From Andalucia godoyi (Eukaryota > Discoba > Jakobea > Jakobida > Andaluciidae): a stretch of 64,000 nucleotides of DNA. The notes beneath the pieces are model-generated. The model searched no databases, had not been told where the DNA came from, and saw only the letters and a program-made list of their open reading frames with translations. The position numbers and the translations under genes are program-made. Location: NCBI GenBank assembly GCA_009859145.1, contig VRVR01000021.1, positions 257,507 to 321,506 of the forward strand, written 5' to 3'. Below, piece by piece: positions 28,001 through 43,000 of this stretch. The number at the start of each line of letters is the position of its first letter. Positions within the stretch are counted from its first letter, which is position 1.

Positions 28001-31000
28001 GTAGCGTGCTGAATTCTGCATTTGCGATTTCCGGAGTGAGCAAGTTGTTGCTGCAGAATCCGGAGACGATTGTGCGGACGTCTGCGCTGACGACGTCTGG
28101 GGACGTGTATGTGGATTCGCTCACCGTTCTGTCAGATCAGAGCTGGAATTGCGCGAGTGTTGCTAGTTGTTCTGTGAGCCTTTCGCGATTGGACTTGGGT
28201 TCTTTCTCTCTTTCTTGGGCATCTGATTTGCATGTGTTAGTGAACACTTCAATGTCTGTTGCGTCTGGCTTTTTATCATGTGGATCTCCCTTGACAATTG
28301 GAAACGTCTCAAACAACTTCTTTTTTGCTAGCACGTCTTCTCTGCGTGTTTCGGGCAGTTTGGTTGTTAGCACACAGCGTGTGGTTGCTTCCTCGTCATC
28401 ATTTCTGTTGAATGTTTCGTCCTCAGTTTTCGGCTCGCAATCATCGTCTGTGCAGAATTTGACTCTTCGCACGTCACTGCTGTCCTTTCCAGCTTTTTCG
28501 TTTTTATCTCCTTCTGTGGGTATAGTCGATGTCGTGGACGTGACAGTCTCTGATCTTGTTTTGTCCCCTTTGTGTTCTTTGTCCGTTGGGAATCTGTCGG
28601 TTCCTTCCGGAATGCTGATTCTTAATCAGGCTGCTCTTGCCGTCAACTTATCAATGCTCGTTCAAACAATCTCCGTTGTACACAAAGGATATCTTACTAC
28701 CAGTGCGTTTACAGATGTGATCAACGTTTCCAAGCTTTCTGTTTCCGATCAGTCCGTTGCTGTTCTAAAGGGGACTTTTCATCAGTCAATTCCCTACGGA
28801 TATTGCTCGAACTCTTCGTTTTTGCAGATTATGGAATTTTCGGCAGTGGGTGGTGTTTCAGCCTTTAGCACATTACGCATGGAGAGTTTGTGCAAATTGT
28901 CGATTTTTTCTGATGTGACATTCCAAAACGTGTTATCGTTCAATAGTACGACTGAGGTTTTTGCGAAAAGTACTGTCCAACTCTTGTCCGTTTTCAACAA
29001 TTCTGTCCTTTTGGGTGATTCGCAGTATACTTCTGCAGTTCTGAATTTTTCTGGTTTGAATCTCGTTGAATCAGTTGGTCTAAGCGTCGGAAATTTGAAT
29101 TTCGTGGACGAGAACTGCGATGTTTCGTTCTCTGGTGGAGTGAACGTGACGGTCTCCGCCGTTTTGTCATCATCCTCTCCAAGGGTGTCGACGTTTGGAT
29201 GGTTTTCCATCACGCTTTTACAGGACTTGCCTTTCCAGTTAGCCGTTCAACAGGATTTCTCCATACATACGAATGGCTCAATCCGTCTGTCGCAGCGTCT
29301 CGGCGGCTCCTTGTCTTACTCGAATATGTTGTTTGATGGCGTTGTGCACTGCAAAGGCCTGCAGATGATCGATGTACGAAATGCAACCTTCACTCGCGAT
29401 TCTTTTGTGAACGGGTCCCTCTCGGTTTCAAATGGATATGCTGTATTTTTCAGCGTATTTAATTATTCCGACATTTCTTTGATGGACTCAACTGCTTCCA
29501 TCGTGCACACGGAGCTTGATCGGGCTGTTCCTCTGGTTGTAAGCAACAAGTCAGTGCTGTCTTTCTCGGATGTTTCACGATTTCCAAGCCCAATGTTTTT
29601 GTCTGCATTCATTAGCAATGGTTCCACAGTTGTGTTTCCTCCGGTGTCACCGACCGTTCTGGTCGTTGATTTGACATTGTTAGCAAGCACTATGTCTTGG
29701 TATGGCGTATCCACGGCGTTTTCTGTTTTAAACACATCTGATTCTCGTATCGCAATCGGACACTCTTCCGTGAACGTGTTTTCCCTGACCGCATTAAACT
29801 CAACGTTCGTTGGATTGTCCAACCCTACTTCTTGCAGCATTCTGCTGAACAAGACACTGGATGTTGGTGCTGCCAACCGGTTGGACATGGGTTGTAACTT
29901 GACTCTTGTAGCCGGACTTACTTTGCAGGACAGTGGGTCATTCGTTCTGCATAATGCGTCTTCGCTGTTTCTGCAGCCGTACGCAACGGTGCTCCTGCGA
30001 AGAATGAATCCACTGGGATCCTTGTTTTTCTCTTCATCTGGGAATTCATTGGTTGTGATTCCGCTTTCCGCTCAAGTTGTCGTGGATGATTGTGATGGGA
30101 CACTGTCGATTCCCATTCGTTCTTCTGGTTCGTTGTCGGTTATCGGGCCATCGGTACTTTTAATTGACAATCTCTGGTGCTCTGGCCCGCTATCGACAGT
30201 GGGCGTGTCCAGCGATTCTTCGGTTGCATTTAACCAGTTATTGCTGTCGGACTTTGCAAATTTCTCCTCGTCCTCATCGTCACTCTCCGTGGGGTCGATG
30301 AACGTGTCTAGCGGGATTTTGAATTTGCATGCAGCTGCAATTTCTGTATTTTCCGTGCAAACTGCTTTGTTGAATCTGGATGGTATCGTTTCAGTCCAGT
30401 TTCTTGATTTACTGAAGGATTCAGAGTTCAACGTGTCGTCATCCAATGGTCAGCTTTCCAGTAATTGTTCCACCGGATCTTTGCAGTTTCTTATGCACTC
30501 TAAGATCCAACTGGCTTCCGGATCGCGTATCAATACTGGTTGCCTTATCTTGGTGGACCAATCATCTGTGTCATCCCGTGCGGGTTCCGTTTCCTTTCGG
30601 TTCTACGGCCCAGACGGCTACTTGGCCCTCCTGCACAACAGTTCTATGGACGTCGTCAACACCTCCATGGTTATCAGCGAGGACGGTTTGCAAGGCCTCA
30701 CGCGATTGCAGGTTGGCAGTGCAGAGTCCGTAGACGCGGACTATTCTGGTGTTTCTGTTGGAAATGGTAGTATTGTGTCTTTCGATGCCGGCGTATCACT
30801 GAGCGGTACTCTCGATGTCGGTCAATGTGAAGTGAACATACTTAGGAATTTTCGCGTTGCGAACGGCACTGTATTCCAGCACGGATTTTTGGAATCCAGT
30901 TCTACAGTTAATGTTGCAGGAGTCTTGGTTGTCAGTGGTTCCAGAGCTCAATATGTTCAGCAATCTGGGTCCATTTCCGTTTCCCCCTTGGCGTTTGTGG

Positions 31001-34000
31001 AATTTCAAGAAAAGTCACTGCTTCGGCAGGAGTCCGTTTTCTCCCTTTTGCTCGTTCATGGCTTCGGCGTGGTTCGTTTTGTCTCTTCCGCTTCTTTCCT
31101 TTCCGGTCAGGGCGTGGGTCTTTTGAATGTGACTTCCAACGGTGCTGTATTTGCAAATACGTCAACCATCGTTTTCGGAGAAGTTTTTGTAGCTGGGAAA
31201 AACGCCTCTTTAAGGATTACGGCGCCACTGGATGTTTTGCCTGCATGCACCATATACGCCACGAAGGTATCGGTTTTTGCGGACGGTGTTGCGGATTTTG
31301 GGGACTGCGCGTCGTTAATCGTGGCACAGAGCCTTTTGCTGTCCAATTCGTCTGTTTCCGTTTACGGGGCAACAGTTGCGGATTTCAATGTTTCCGGCGC
31401 TGGGACTCGGGTCTTGGTCGGGAGGTCCTTCAGAATAACTCGGAACTCGTTCGTTGCACCATTCTCTTCTCTGTCCGTTGCGTACCAGTTGTCCACATTT
31501 GCCAATATTTTCATCGGGAACTTGGGACAATGTTCTTTGTCTGTCGAAGGAGGACTTTCGTCGATGACCGTGCAATCGCATGCCCTACTGCTTACGGAGT
31601 GCTCTCTCGGGGCCAATGGGTCACTACATTTGGATGTGAGTTCTTCCGTCGTGCTATCATCAGCCTGGATTCGTATGGAATCTGGCGGTTCCATGACGAT
31701 GTCTCCGGGATCGGAGGTTGCGGCTGCCATACCGACATCAGACAGCGGCATATTCGTTTCCTCTGGGTCGTCGTCGTCGACAGTCGACAACGGCCTCCTG
31801 ACGATCAACAACGCAAGCCTCGCTGTTCCTTTTGTCATCGAAGGAAACTTCACTGTGTGTGGAAGTGGAGCGACACGTCTCCGAAAGGACGGCTCGGTTC
31901 GAGGAATCAATGGCCGATTGTTTCTGTGCCCATCTGTCGAGGTGTTCATGGACGATTCTCTCTCTATTGGAGGTGGTGCCACCTTCACGGCTGGTGCGTC
32001 AAGCGTGGTTAACGTGGGAGCACTGCATAATTTGTCAATCAGCAATTCCACAGTGTCCTTGGATTCAAACAGTCAAATCCGTCTACGCGGAGATGGACTG
32101 GTTTTTGGCAATTCTTCAATCGTGGGAAACGGAAGTGTCGTTTTGTACGGGTCTCGCTTGTCTGTGTTTGGATCAGATACAATATCTCTGTACTCGCTTG
32201 CGCTTCCTGTGGATGGATCTGTGTTTTCCGTGTCCAGTGTGCTCAGCGGGGTATCAATTTCTCAACTAAGTATTCTCACTGCTTCTGTTGCAGATATGAC
32301 GAACGTCACCGTATCTGTCTTCTTTGGAGGAGTGTCGTTGATGAACGGTGGGTCGTTGCTCCTTTCGAACGCTTCTGCCGGCACCCTGAGCGCCAGTGAT
32401 TTTGACCTGTACATATCCAAGGAGTTCCGGGTTGACAATGACATTACATTGAATGGGAATGTGTCGATCTCGGGGTTGAAGGGCTGCTTGTTGGCTGGGC
32501 ATGCAAATGTGACAGTGTCCGACGCGTTCGTTCGCATGATGTGCAACCTGTGGTTCTCCAATCGCTTGAATGTTACGAATTCGGTAGTTTCTCATGGGGG
32601 TTCGCTGAATAGTTCGTATGCAGCTGGTTCCTTCATAGCCGTTCGGTCGGTCTGGAATGCTTCCGAGGGGCATGGATGGGACGTATCTGCTTCGGTAGTC
32701 GCTGAGCAGTCTCAGCTACGTTTAGCCGCCTCTGGTACTTCCAGACTCGGGACGTCCGTGTCCTTGTCAGATTCTTCTGTGCACTTCATTGGCGGAGATG
32801 TGCTGAGTGGTCCTTGGACTATGCACTCCTCCGTCTTGTCTTCCCCATCCTGTCTATCCATGTCTTTTTCGTCGTTTGACATCATGAACTCGACGGTCTC
32901 TGTTGGTTGTCGAATGCTGTTCTCCAGCTTTTCGAATGCATCCATGTCGGAATTGACGTTCTTTTCTGGTGGCATGCTCTCGAATTCCTTGTTTCTCGAT
33001 CGATCTGTGCTGACCTCAAACGGATCGGTCTATTCCGGCGAAACGAAGATTCAGTCGTCTCGAATGGAAGTCTTCGATTGTGATTCTGTACGGGTTGCCA
33101 GTATTCAAGCACGGAATTCGACGATCTATTCCTCCTGCACGTTGAATGTGTCTTCCACGCTGGATCTGTACAGTTCCGGGGTTGGGGTTTCTTATGGAGG
33201 TCTTCTAGCTGGACCGATGAGCGGAAATTTGTCGACGCTGTCCGTTGTGGGATCTGTAGTTGCCGACGATGTTTCTCTCTTGGATGCAAATATGATTGTT
33301 TATGGCTGTCTCGCGACAACGTTCTCCAGCCTGTCCGTGCTGCGTTCTCAAATGGTGGTGAATTGTTCGGTTTCCGTCCAATCTCTCACAAGTGTGTCCC
33401 TTTCCAACTTTACCGTTGAATTCGGGAACTTTTCGAGCTCCTCTTCAACGCTTTTGTCGTCCGCTCTTTTCGTCTCTGGCGGGTCGGTACAAGGGGGCTC
33501 GGCAGTGTGGAATGTCACCACTGTTCAGGTACTTGGCTGTTCTAAAGTCCAGTACGGCACTCTGAGAATTGAGTCTACGTCAGTCAGAATCCAATGTCCG
33601 TTTGGAATTTCCAACGAGCTGTCCGCTTCTGCCTCAAACATCACCGTGCAATCTGGTGGACTGACAACTGGATCAGTAATTGGAGGTAATTCTCAACTGC
33701 TGGTGAATGGCACCGTTTTGAGCGGCATGACGACTTGGACTTCTTCGAATCTGGTGGTCCGTCATTGTTCCTTGGTGTCATTGCAAAATGCTGTTTTTTC
33801 GGATGCGTTCGTTGATGTAGATTGCTCTTTTTCAGTTTTGGATTTCATCAACGCCTCGAGATCGGTTGTGACGGTTCAGGGACTGTCTTCTGTGTTTTCC
33901 TCGGGTTCCCTTTTCTCGAATTCATCGTCATTCCATCTGCCGGAAGCCGCAGACATTCTTGATTTTGCATCCGTCCGCGATAGTTACGTGTCCGCTACAT

Positions 34001-37000
34001 CCGGGAGCTCGCTGCTTCGCGTGTCTTCTCTTTTTGCAGCAGGAACCGTCACGGTTTCAAATTCGCAGATTGTTGTTTCCAAATTCCTCAACTTTTCTAC
34101 CAGTTCGTTATTCATGGACAATTCAACGATGGATGTTGCGGGACTGCTTACCAGCAATGCACGTCTCACCATAATGGACGTTGGGACTCGAAATTCATTA
34201 TTGGTGCTGAGATCTTCTTCGAGCAGCACCTTTTCATCGTACTTTTCTGAGAGCTGTTCAGCACGGTTCTTGCTTGACGTGTATGCTGCAGGTAGTATCT
34301 CGGTGCAAAACTGCTCACTTTATTCGAACATGTCCTGCACAGTTGCCGGAAATCTTTCTCTGATGCAATCCAATTTTTCCATGGATTCTGGTGTGTTTCT
34401 TGGAAACGGATCCGTCGATCTCCGTGGACAATCGCACTCTTTGTTTTCTTTGTGCAACTTGACGTTCAATGGCTCTATTATGATATCCGATTCTTCTGGC
34501 TTCTCTGCCTTTGGTGGAGAGTTGCAGCTCTTTGGCCACACGCGTTTGAGTGCGAACTCGACGCTGTTTGTCAGCCCATCGGGTTCGGCACAGTTTGGCT
34601 CTCTTTCTGCGGAAAAACGGTCGTCTGTTTCTTTCTTGTCGGCCGCGTACCCAATTGTCGGAACAACAGACATTTCTGAGAGCTCAACACTTCAATTTTC
34701 GCAGTGCTCAAAAGTAACGTTTGCTGTCGTATATGTTTCGACTTCATCCTTGATTTCCGATTGCGATATCCTGGCGTCGGCCGCTGCCTCATTTGTGAAT
34801 GCATCCGTTTCTGCGGCTGCTTCCACCATTTCTGTGGAATCTGCCGGAGCAATGGCGCTGTCTGCAGCGGTGAAGTTCACGAATCTATTGGTCAATGCTT
34901 CTAAGCAGCTTGAATTCATGCAGAATACGTTTTTGGATCTCTGGAATTCTTCTGTAGCTCTAACTGGCACTCATGTGTCTTCGTCGCCGTCGTTCATGAC
35001 TTCGATTCGAGGTTTTGGTTTTGGAAGCGCCTTGCTCTCTTCTGCAGTATGGATGAGTAATCAATCGTCGTTGTCTTTGTCGAATGTTGAATTCGTTGTT
35101 CTGAACTCGACTTTGCAGCTGTCCGAGGTTTCGCTGTCCACTGCTTCAGTCCGCGTTGCGGAGTCCTCCTCGTTGATTTTCACGAACATTTCCGTTGTCC
35201 AGTCTACGTTGAACTTGTCCACTTCGTCTTCCGCTTCGGTCCTTCGTGCGTCATTGTTGTCATCGTTGGTTGATGTCGCAAGTCCTGGGTCGCTGTCGGT
35301 TTCTTCAATGCTAGTGCTGTCGAATTCGTCGTGTGCGATCACGGGGCGATTGTCTCTGAACTCTGCCTCAGCTCAGGTTCTTACAGACTCTTCGCTGATC
35401 ATTAAGTTTTCTGCGTTGCAAGATCTGTCGCTGGATGTCTTGGAGGTGACTCGTAGCACTTTGTCCATGTCTGGTGTCCTATCTTTGCAGCAGCGTCTTG
35501 TCAGTCTGCATTCTTCGCCAGCATTCTCTGTTTCGGCGGAATCGATTGCGACCAGCGGTCTTTCCCTGTACAACAGCACCGCTTCGGTGGCTTCGAGTTT
35601 GTTGTCTGCTGAGAACTTGAACGTCTCATTTTCGCAATTCTCATCAACGGGACAGACAAACTGCACTGGCGTCTATCTGCAGGCGAGCAATTACTCATCT
35701 ATGGGGGGAGCTGTGTTTGGGAATGCCTTGTTCTCTACTACGGGCTCGGTGATGATTGTTGACACCGCCGTTACAGTAGCAAACTCCTCAACTGTGGTTT
35801 CACCAATGGATCTGCGGTTGCTGAATTCTTCGCTCACCTCTGCGGGAAGCTGGAAGTTTGATTCGGACGCAAACATCACGTGCCTCGATACCGCTTCCTC
35901 AATCAAGTATTCAGGCATCACAGAAGGTGTTTCCAAGCGTGTTTCGATCCGGTGCACATCGACAGTGTCTGGTGCATTCTCCCTCTTCTCAAATTCGTCT
36001 CTTTATTTCACCCATCTCATTGTTACAGGCAAATTGTCCCTGTATAACTCATCATTCGTTGTTGCATCTGTTTTGACGGGCTCCGGCGAGATTGATTTCT
36101 ATCGATCATCGGCACTTATGGAATCGACGGCCTCCGTCGTGTTTGCGGGGTCTGTTTTTGAAAGGGATTCTTCGACGTTAGTGTTTGCCAATGGGTCCTC
36201 GGTAGTATCGCCACTCGGGCGCTTCTATCTGTCCGATGGCTCAACTGCAGTGCAAAATGCAACATCATCCGTATTTTTTGGGACAATATCATCACGAGAT
36301 GACGGTTCCATCTTTCGATTCCGCGGTTCCGTTTTGCTCACAGTTAGCTCGGTCATTGCACGGGACGGCGGTGTCGTCATTATTGAATCGTGTAGACAGT
36401 ATTCGTTTGGAGAGGTGGACACGAATGGTAATGGATTGATCGCCTTGTGTGGAGGTAGTTCCAGCGCAACGCTGGCAGTTGACAATGGAGTTTTTGAATT
36501 CTGCGATCCTCTGATCCTAAAGAACAATGCGTCTTTTTTGATTGGAAACGGTGGTAATGGATCAGTCATAATCAGGCCCACCCCTAGTTGCCCATCAGCG
36601 TCCATCGTCATCGAGAAAGGAGCGCAGCTTCTTCTGCAAGCACAGGAAGTTTTGTTGTTTGTTGATGTTTTCATTAACGGATACATGCAGGCGTCTTCGG
36701 GAAACAACACATTTGTCAATTCGTTCTTCTCCAATGATTCTTCTTCGACGTTGTGCACGTCGTCTTCTCTGATGACGTTCAGTGGTCCGTCGACCATTTC
36801 CGGTGTCACCAACTTCATGAGTCCATTTGTGAACTTTGGATTTAGCCGCTCTTTGTTCCGAGGAAACTTGACAGTCACCGGTTGCTTGAAAATGCAGAGA
36901 GAAAATGCGGAATTTTCCGAGCACTATTCTTCAGCAGTTGTGTCCTGTATAATCGTCAATGACTCTACCCTGTTGTTGAATCACACTTCGTTTTCTGTTC

Positions 37001-40000
37001 AAAGCAGCTTTGTTTCTCGAGGATCATCAATAACTATTGTTTGGTCTAATTTTTCTGTCCCGACAATCGTGAGTTTGCAATCCTCTAGCGGGTTTTCTTT
37101 CAATGATTCGAATATTCTGGTGCCGATCAACTCGTCGTGGACTGTGGATGCATCTCGCGTTTCTCTTCGTTCAACATACGTTGAACAACATGGCTACATT
37201 CTCATTTCTGGCAATTCCAGTGATGTGTCACTTTTCAATTCCACCATCGGATCATCCATATCGGAATTCGACATGTCCACCTGTTCGTTTTCGTCACAGT
37301 TCACGAAAATCTCGATCTCACGAGTGCAGTTGTTCAATAGCAGAGCGTCGTTTGCATTGTCTCCTGTCTTTGCCGAGATCTTGCAATTTTCGGGCAACTC
37401 TATAATGTCGTCTGACAGTGTCGTGGAAATGCGAGAAGCGTGGATTGCAGATGGCACGTTGTTAGGAACAGGAGCAGACGCTGTCTTCCGTGTATCGAGC
37501 TCTTTAGATTTACAAATGCGTCTTCCGGTTTACTTGATAAGCGCAGTGTTGGAAGTTGCAGGCAGCGGGCTTGTTTCCGGTTCGAGCACCTTGTATTTTG
37601 CAGGCGAGTCGTCATTGAACATCAAAGGAAATCTTACCGTTGCGTCGTCCGTTTCGTTCTTATCGTCGAGCGCGCAAGCCATATCTTCCATGCTCGTAGA
37701 GAAGACTGCATTCCTCGTTGTTGCGAATTCCAGCTTCATTTGCGAAGTACCAGTCTTTGTCACTGGTCAGATGTCTGTGAACCAGAACGTTTCTGTTGTG
37801 TTGCGTGATCTGTCCTTATTCGGCTCCGTATCTGTTGTTGGCGATCCGTATGTGCCCACTTCTATGGTTCTTACAGGAGCATTTGCCGGCGACGGAAGAA
37901 TTGGGCTGCTCAATTCGTATTTCACCCTTTCAAATGCGTCAAAAGTTAATTTTCCGGGTTCTCTCTTTGCGGCGAGCTCTTTCTTGTTTGCGCAGTCTTC
38001 GAATGTAACGTTCTTTGGGAACATGTCTCTTCGGTATGGCTCCAAGCTGGATTACCGAAATGTGTCTCTTGGGACAATTTCTCTTTTTTCGTTGTTTGAC
38101 AACAGCTCCGCTGTGTTTTTGGACTCGGCCGTCCGTGACGTCGATTTTCTGTCTGTGATTTTGGCGGGAAATGCAACGATGACCCTCAACTACCGCAATC
38201 CTTCCGTATCGCGGATATCGCTTCACGACTATGCATCGTTGTTTGTGTCGGCATCCGATGTGCATATGAACGACGTATCTTTATCAAATCATTCTCTGGT
38301 GGACATGTCACAGGTCGCAAATTCCAGTATCCAATCGTTGTACATGACGCATGCACCAAGTTTCATTGAATCTACACACAGTAGTATTTACAATTCCATA
38401 TTCATGGGAGGTGTGTTTTCTTGCAATGGATCGGCGAGGTTCGAGAATTCGTCCGTATTTGATGTCGCCGAGCGCTTCGAGCTTCGCAGTTGCGTGGTGG
38501 ATGCATTTCACAGTTCGGTGTTCCGGAAAGGAGTTGTGGTCTTGTCAGATTCGGCACTGCTCCGATTTTTCGACAGCGCAGTCTTTCTGCAAGGTGGAAT
38601 TGCGGCAACAAACGATGCGTCGCATGTGATCTTTGCTGCTGGAGCATCTGCGATTGTTTTAGACTCGTCATTCTATCTGTTCGATTGTAATGTGCAAGTT
38701 CTTGGAAATTTGTCCGTCGTTCACTCTGTCGCAAACTTTTCTGCTGCACTCAATGTTTCAGGATATCTTCAAATCTCATCCGATTCGGACGTCGCGAGCG
38801 TCAGCAGCGTGTACACTGAAGTCGGTAGTGTCGTGTCGATGATGAATTCGTCTTTGCAAATTGTTCGCGATAGTCGACTACAAGGACGTTTGGCAATTTC
38901 AGGTTCGCTTTTGCATTTTGGACCGACATCGCGTTCGTATGGATCTGGAATTCTGGAGATCTCCGAGAAGTCTTTCTTCAATGTTTCTGGATTTCTCTCC
39001 ATGCCGAATGCGACGTTCCTTGTTTTGAACAAATCTGATGTTCGGCTGCAGCAGACGTCTGTTGTTGCAGAGCAATTCGGGTCGTCGATGACGCTGCATA
39101 ATTCAGCAATGGAGGTGCATTCTCACGCTCCAGTACGATTCAGTTCGCTTGGATTGTATGCTGCATCATCGGCAGTTTTTAGTAGTCTCTATGACATTAC
39201 AGGATTTTTCCTTGAGACGGGTGGTCAGTCGACGATCCAAACGTTTGACACGCTGTCGTTCTCTGTTTTGTCTGTGCTGTCTGGCTCCGTTTCGTGTGAA
39301 AACAACTCCATGGTTACTATTCAAAATGCCTCGTTGTCTGGGGAATCTGTAGGCCGGTTTCACAATTGTCCGATTGTAGTGAATGACTTTTCAGTTCCAT
39401 CCGCCATTGCGGACCTGGGATTTGAAAATTCTTCTATTGAGATCACCCACCAACTCCGAGTTAGTAACAGCAGCTTTTTCTTGCATTGTGACACTCTGTC
39501 ACTCGTCAGTCTCACCAGCTCTTGGATAATTCATGAAGCGTCGTCTGTCATTTGGAATTGCTCGGTGAAGTCAGCAATTGGCAGTCACGGGTCCATGCTT
39601 TCCAGCCAGGTTTCGTTGTATGGTTCGTATGTTTTCAATGGCACCATTGTCATTGACAGTGGATCCGAGGTGCTTGTGTCATCTCGTGTCGATGCCAACA
39701 AGAATGTGTCGGTGTTCAATTCCAGATTTGTTTTGAACACAACTGCTTCGCTTTCCATGTTTGACCAGTCCATGACTGTCATGAATTCGTCTGTGGTCCT
39801 TCTTCCGGGGTCTTCCTTGTTTTCGGATGGGAGAATTGGTTTTGAGGATTCAACATTTAAGGCTGCTGGTCTAATGGATGTGTCGACGTGTTCGTTCGAG
39901 TTTGTGTTGTCTTCCGCTAACCTTACGTCCTCTGCTTCTGCAGCACTGTTAATGGGACGTTCGTTTTCGATTTGGAATTCAACTCTGTATTCGTCTATGC

Positions 40001-43000
40001 CGAAGCTGGATTTTGTGACGTTCTCGGCTGTGGGGCCTCTCTCGGCTTTGACCATGGTGTCGTCTCATGTTTCCGCCGTCCAATGCTTACTGGAAGATAT
40101 TGGAATGTGGACCATTGCAAGCAGCGATGTGGCTCTGACGAATGTGACATTGACTTCTCCAGGCGGTATCGTCTCGGTTCGTAACTCCTCTATTGTTGTT
40201 CGGAATATGCTGTTTGCTGGTGCTGTTGTCCAATGCGACAATGCTCGCGTGATCTATGGACAGTTTGTGGTTTCGGGTATCCATTCAAAATTCTCTACAT
40301 GCCGGGTTTCCGTCGAGAATTCGACGGATTTTTTGACATCTTCTCTGCTCACGTTGGACAACTCGACGCTGTGGACACACGGTCTTACCAGGATTCTACC
40401 GGATGTTCGAATCGCGGGCGGACGCAGCTCCCTGATTCTTAGCGATTTTGGAGTGTTCCAAGGCCCTGGTGTGGTTGTGGATGTAGATGTTTTCGCTTTG
40501 AACGTTTCAGATGTCAACGTGCTTCATTCCGTTTCTGTTTTCGGACGAGTCGAACTTCATGGTCGCATTTTCATGAATGACTCTTCGAGCCTGCTTTTAC
40601 ACGGTGGAGGGTCCGTTTTGGGTACCATTGCTGCCGCGCAAAATAGTTCGTTGAATGTTTCTGATTGTCGATTGCCACTTTTGTTTGACGTTGACAGCAG
40701 AGTTCTTGGACTTCCTTACTTGATATCCGTCAATTGCTCTCTGGAGTCGAAGGGATACGTGGATGTTGACCGGCTTCAGTCCTTGGCTTCCATTATCAAT
40801 ATCCGCAGCACTTCGACGTTTATTTCCAATGTTTCATCCCTTACCTCGTCGTTTCTTGGCGATTATGGCACTCTCCGAATGAATCAAATCACGGGTCTGC
40901 ACGATCGGAGTAACTTTGTGGTAGGCTTGGGCGGCGTTTTACGCCTTCCATTCAATTTCTCGGTTTCTACGTCGTCCGTGTTTGTTGCTGTTTACGATTC
41001 TACCCTGCTCTCCCAAAGTCACACATCCGTTGTCTGCATCGGTGCAAACATGTCAATTCTTGCACATCAGGAACTCGCAATTGAGCATCTCAACGTTGTT
41101 AGTTCGCATTTTGTTATTGGGTCTAACACATCATTAACTGCTGCTGCTGTTTCTGTTTCCTCTCAGTCAAATGTTTCGATTTCGGGAAGTATCAAGATTA
41201 CAGACTCATTTTCGTTCTTTTCCGGACGTATCTACGGGACTGGATTTTTCCGTTTGTATGGTGCGTCTCGGCTGCTGTCGGAAGGGTCAAAGATCTTCTC
41301 TGCAACGGTTGTCACAGTATTCGGAAACATGACGTTCGGTGCTGCCGAGGATCTGTATCTCTCCGGTGGATCTTCTCTGACGATTGCCATGTCTGGCTGG
41401 CTTTTGTATCCGACTGGTGTTTCTGTCCGACCTGGGGACACCCTTTCTGGAACTCTGACCATTCAAGGCGGCCTACGAGGCATGGGGGATAATTCTTCAA
41501 TTGCCTTTGAAGTTCCCGTGGATACCGCTAGGAATGCATCGTTTTTGATATCCTATTCGTCTGTCACATTTGATGAGGCTGTCGTAATTGCAAATAGCGT
41601 GAACCAATCTTCTGGGCAGCTCATTTTCAACGGTGGTGGGTCCTTCGTTGTTGTTGCGTCGGACGAGAGGCCGTTTGTGGCCTCCAGTGGTTTGCTACGA
41701 TTTGCGGGGTCCGATTCATCGTACGTCGTTAGTTATGGATATGACGTGTATTCCTATGGCGTTCTCGAGTTCGATGCTTTTCAGTTCACGACGACAGGAA
41801 ATCTTTTTACGTATTCCACTGTGTCTGCGTACAGTGGTACTATCAATTTTGGAGATTTTCGAAGTTTAGATTTGTCAACGATTGTCCTTTCGCAGGAATT
41901 GAACTTTGTTGGCGGCCAGACAAAGATTGTTGGTGAAATTCAATTGTTTGGATCTCTGGTCGTAGGAAGCGACAACGTTGTTGCATCCATGGAGTTTGTT
42001 GCTGGTGGTCAACTTCTGCGAAATGAGTTGTCCATTCTTGTGCGTCGGTTGGGCACACTTTCGTTTAATTCAGACTCGGAAGGTTCCATTGTGAACGTTA
42101 AATCAGTGAAAGTTCAAGGCACCTTGAACTTCAACTCTGGTCAGAATGTTCAGATTTCTGACTTGTATTTAGCCGGCGGTGTCGTTGTTGCAGATCGTGA
42201 CATGCTTGTCCGAAATTCTTTTATCTGGGAAGACGGGACGCTGTTGGGTTCCGGGCAGACGAAAAACTTTGGAATCTTGAATTTCACAACAGACGGCTTC
42301 AAGTTCTTCGACACTCGTACCATTTTGAACTTCAACTACACGGAAATCACCGGAAACCCGCTGTTTCGTTTTCGTCGTGGTGCCCAGTTCATAAACAACG
42401 GCACGTTGAATATCCGTTCTGGATTCATCTTGCAGGCCGGCACGACGGATGATGCATCCCATGTCGTCAACGGGAAATCCGGAGTGATGTTCGTCAATCC
42501 AGGGCCTGGAGGGATTTTTGACTGCCAGAGTCTTGTGGTCAACGACGGCACAATCCGCATAGGAGCTGGTGTTTTCCAGCTCAGTCAAGGAGGATTTTTG
42601 CGACAAGATGCGGGAACTCTTGCGCTCAACGGAGGACTTCTTCGTGTTGTCTCTGACTCATTCGTGTTTGGAGTGCAGATTAACGGTGGTTCCATTCAGA
42701 GTCCTGGCACAATTGAAGCCAACGTTCTTAATGCATACGGACTTCTGGACCTGTCTTCAACTGTGAACATTGTAGGTGTCTACGAACAAGACTTGGACGC
42801 CGACATGAAAGTGACGATCAACGATCGCCAGTTGTTTGGATTCTTGAATGTTTCTGCTTCTGTCTGGCTTCGAGGATCTTTGATTGCAAATGTTTTCAAT
42901 GATTCGTTTGTGCAGGAGAATCGTGACATGACATTTGTTTTCATGCGATACGCAAGAATCGGGCAGGACGTGGAGCCCCTTATGAATGATTTCCGACGAA

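Noticed and set aside
26634-28128. Assembly error as the cause of the exact 283-bp duplication
   Set aside because: Flanks of both copies are unique and each continues into a different repeat unit in frame. Reads would still be needed to exclude it fully.
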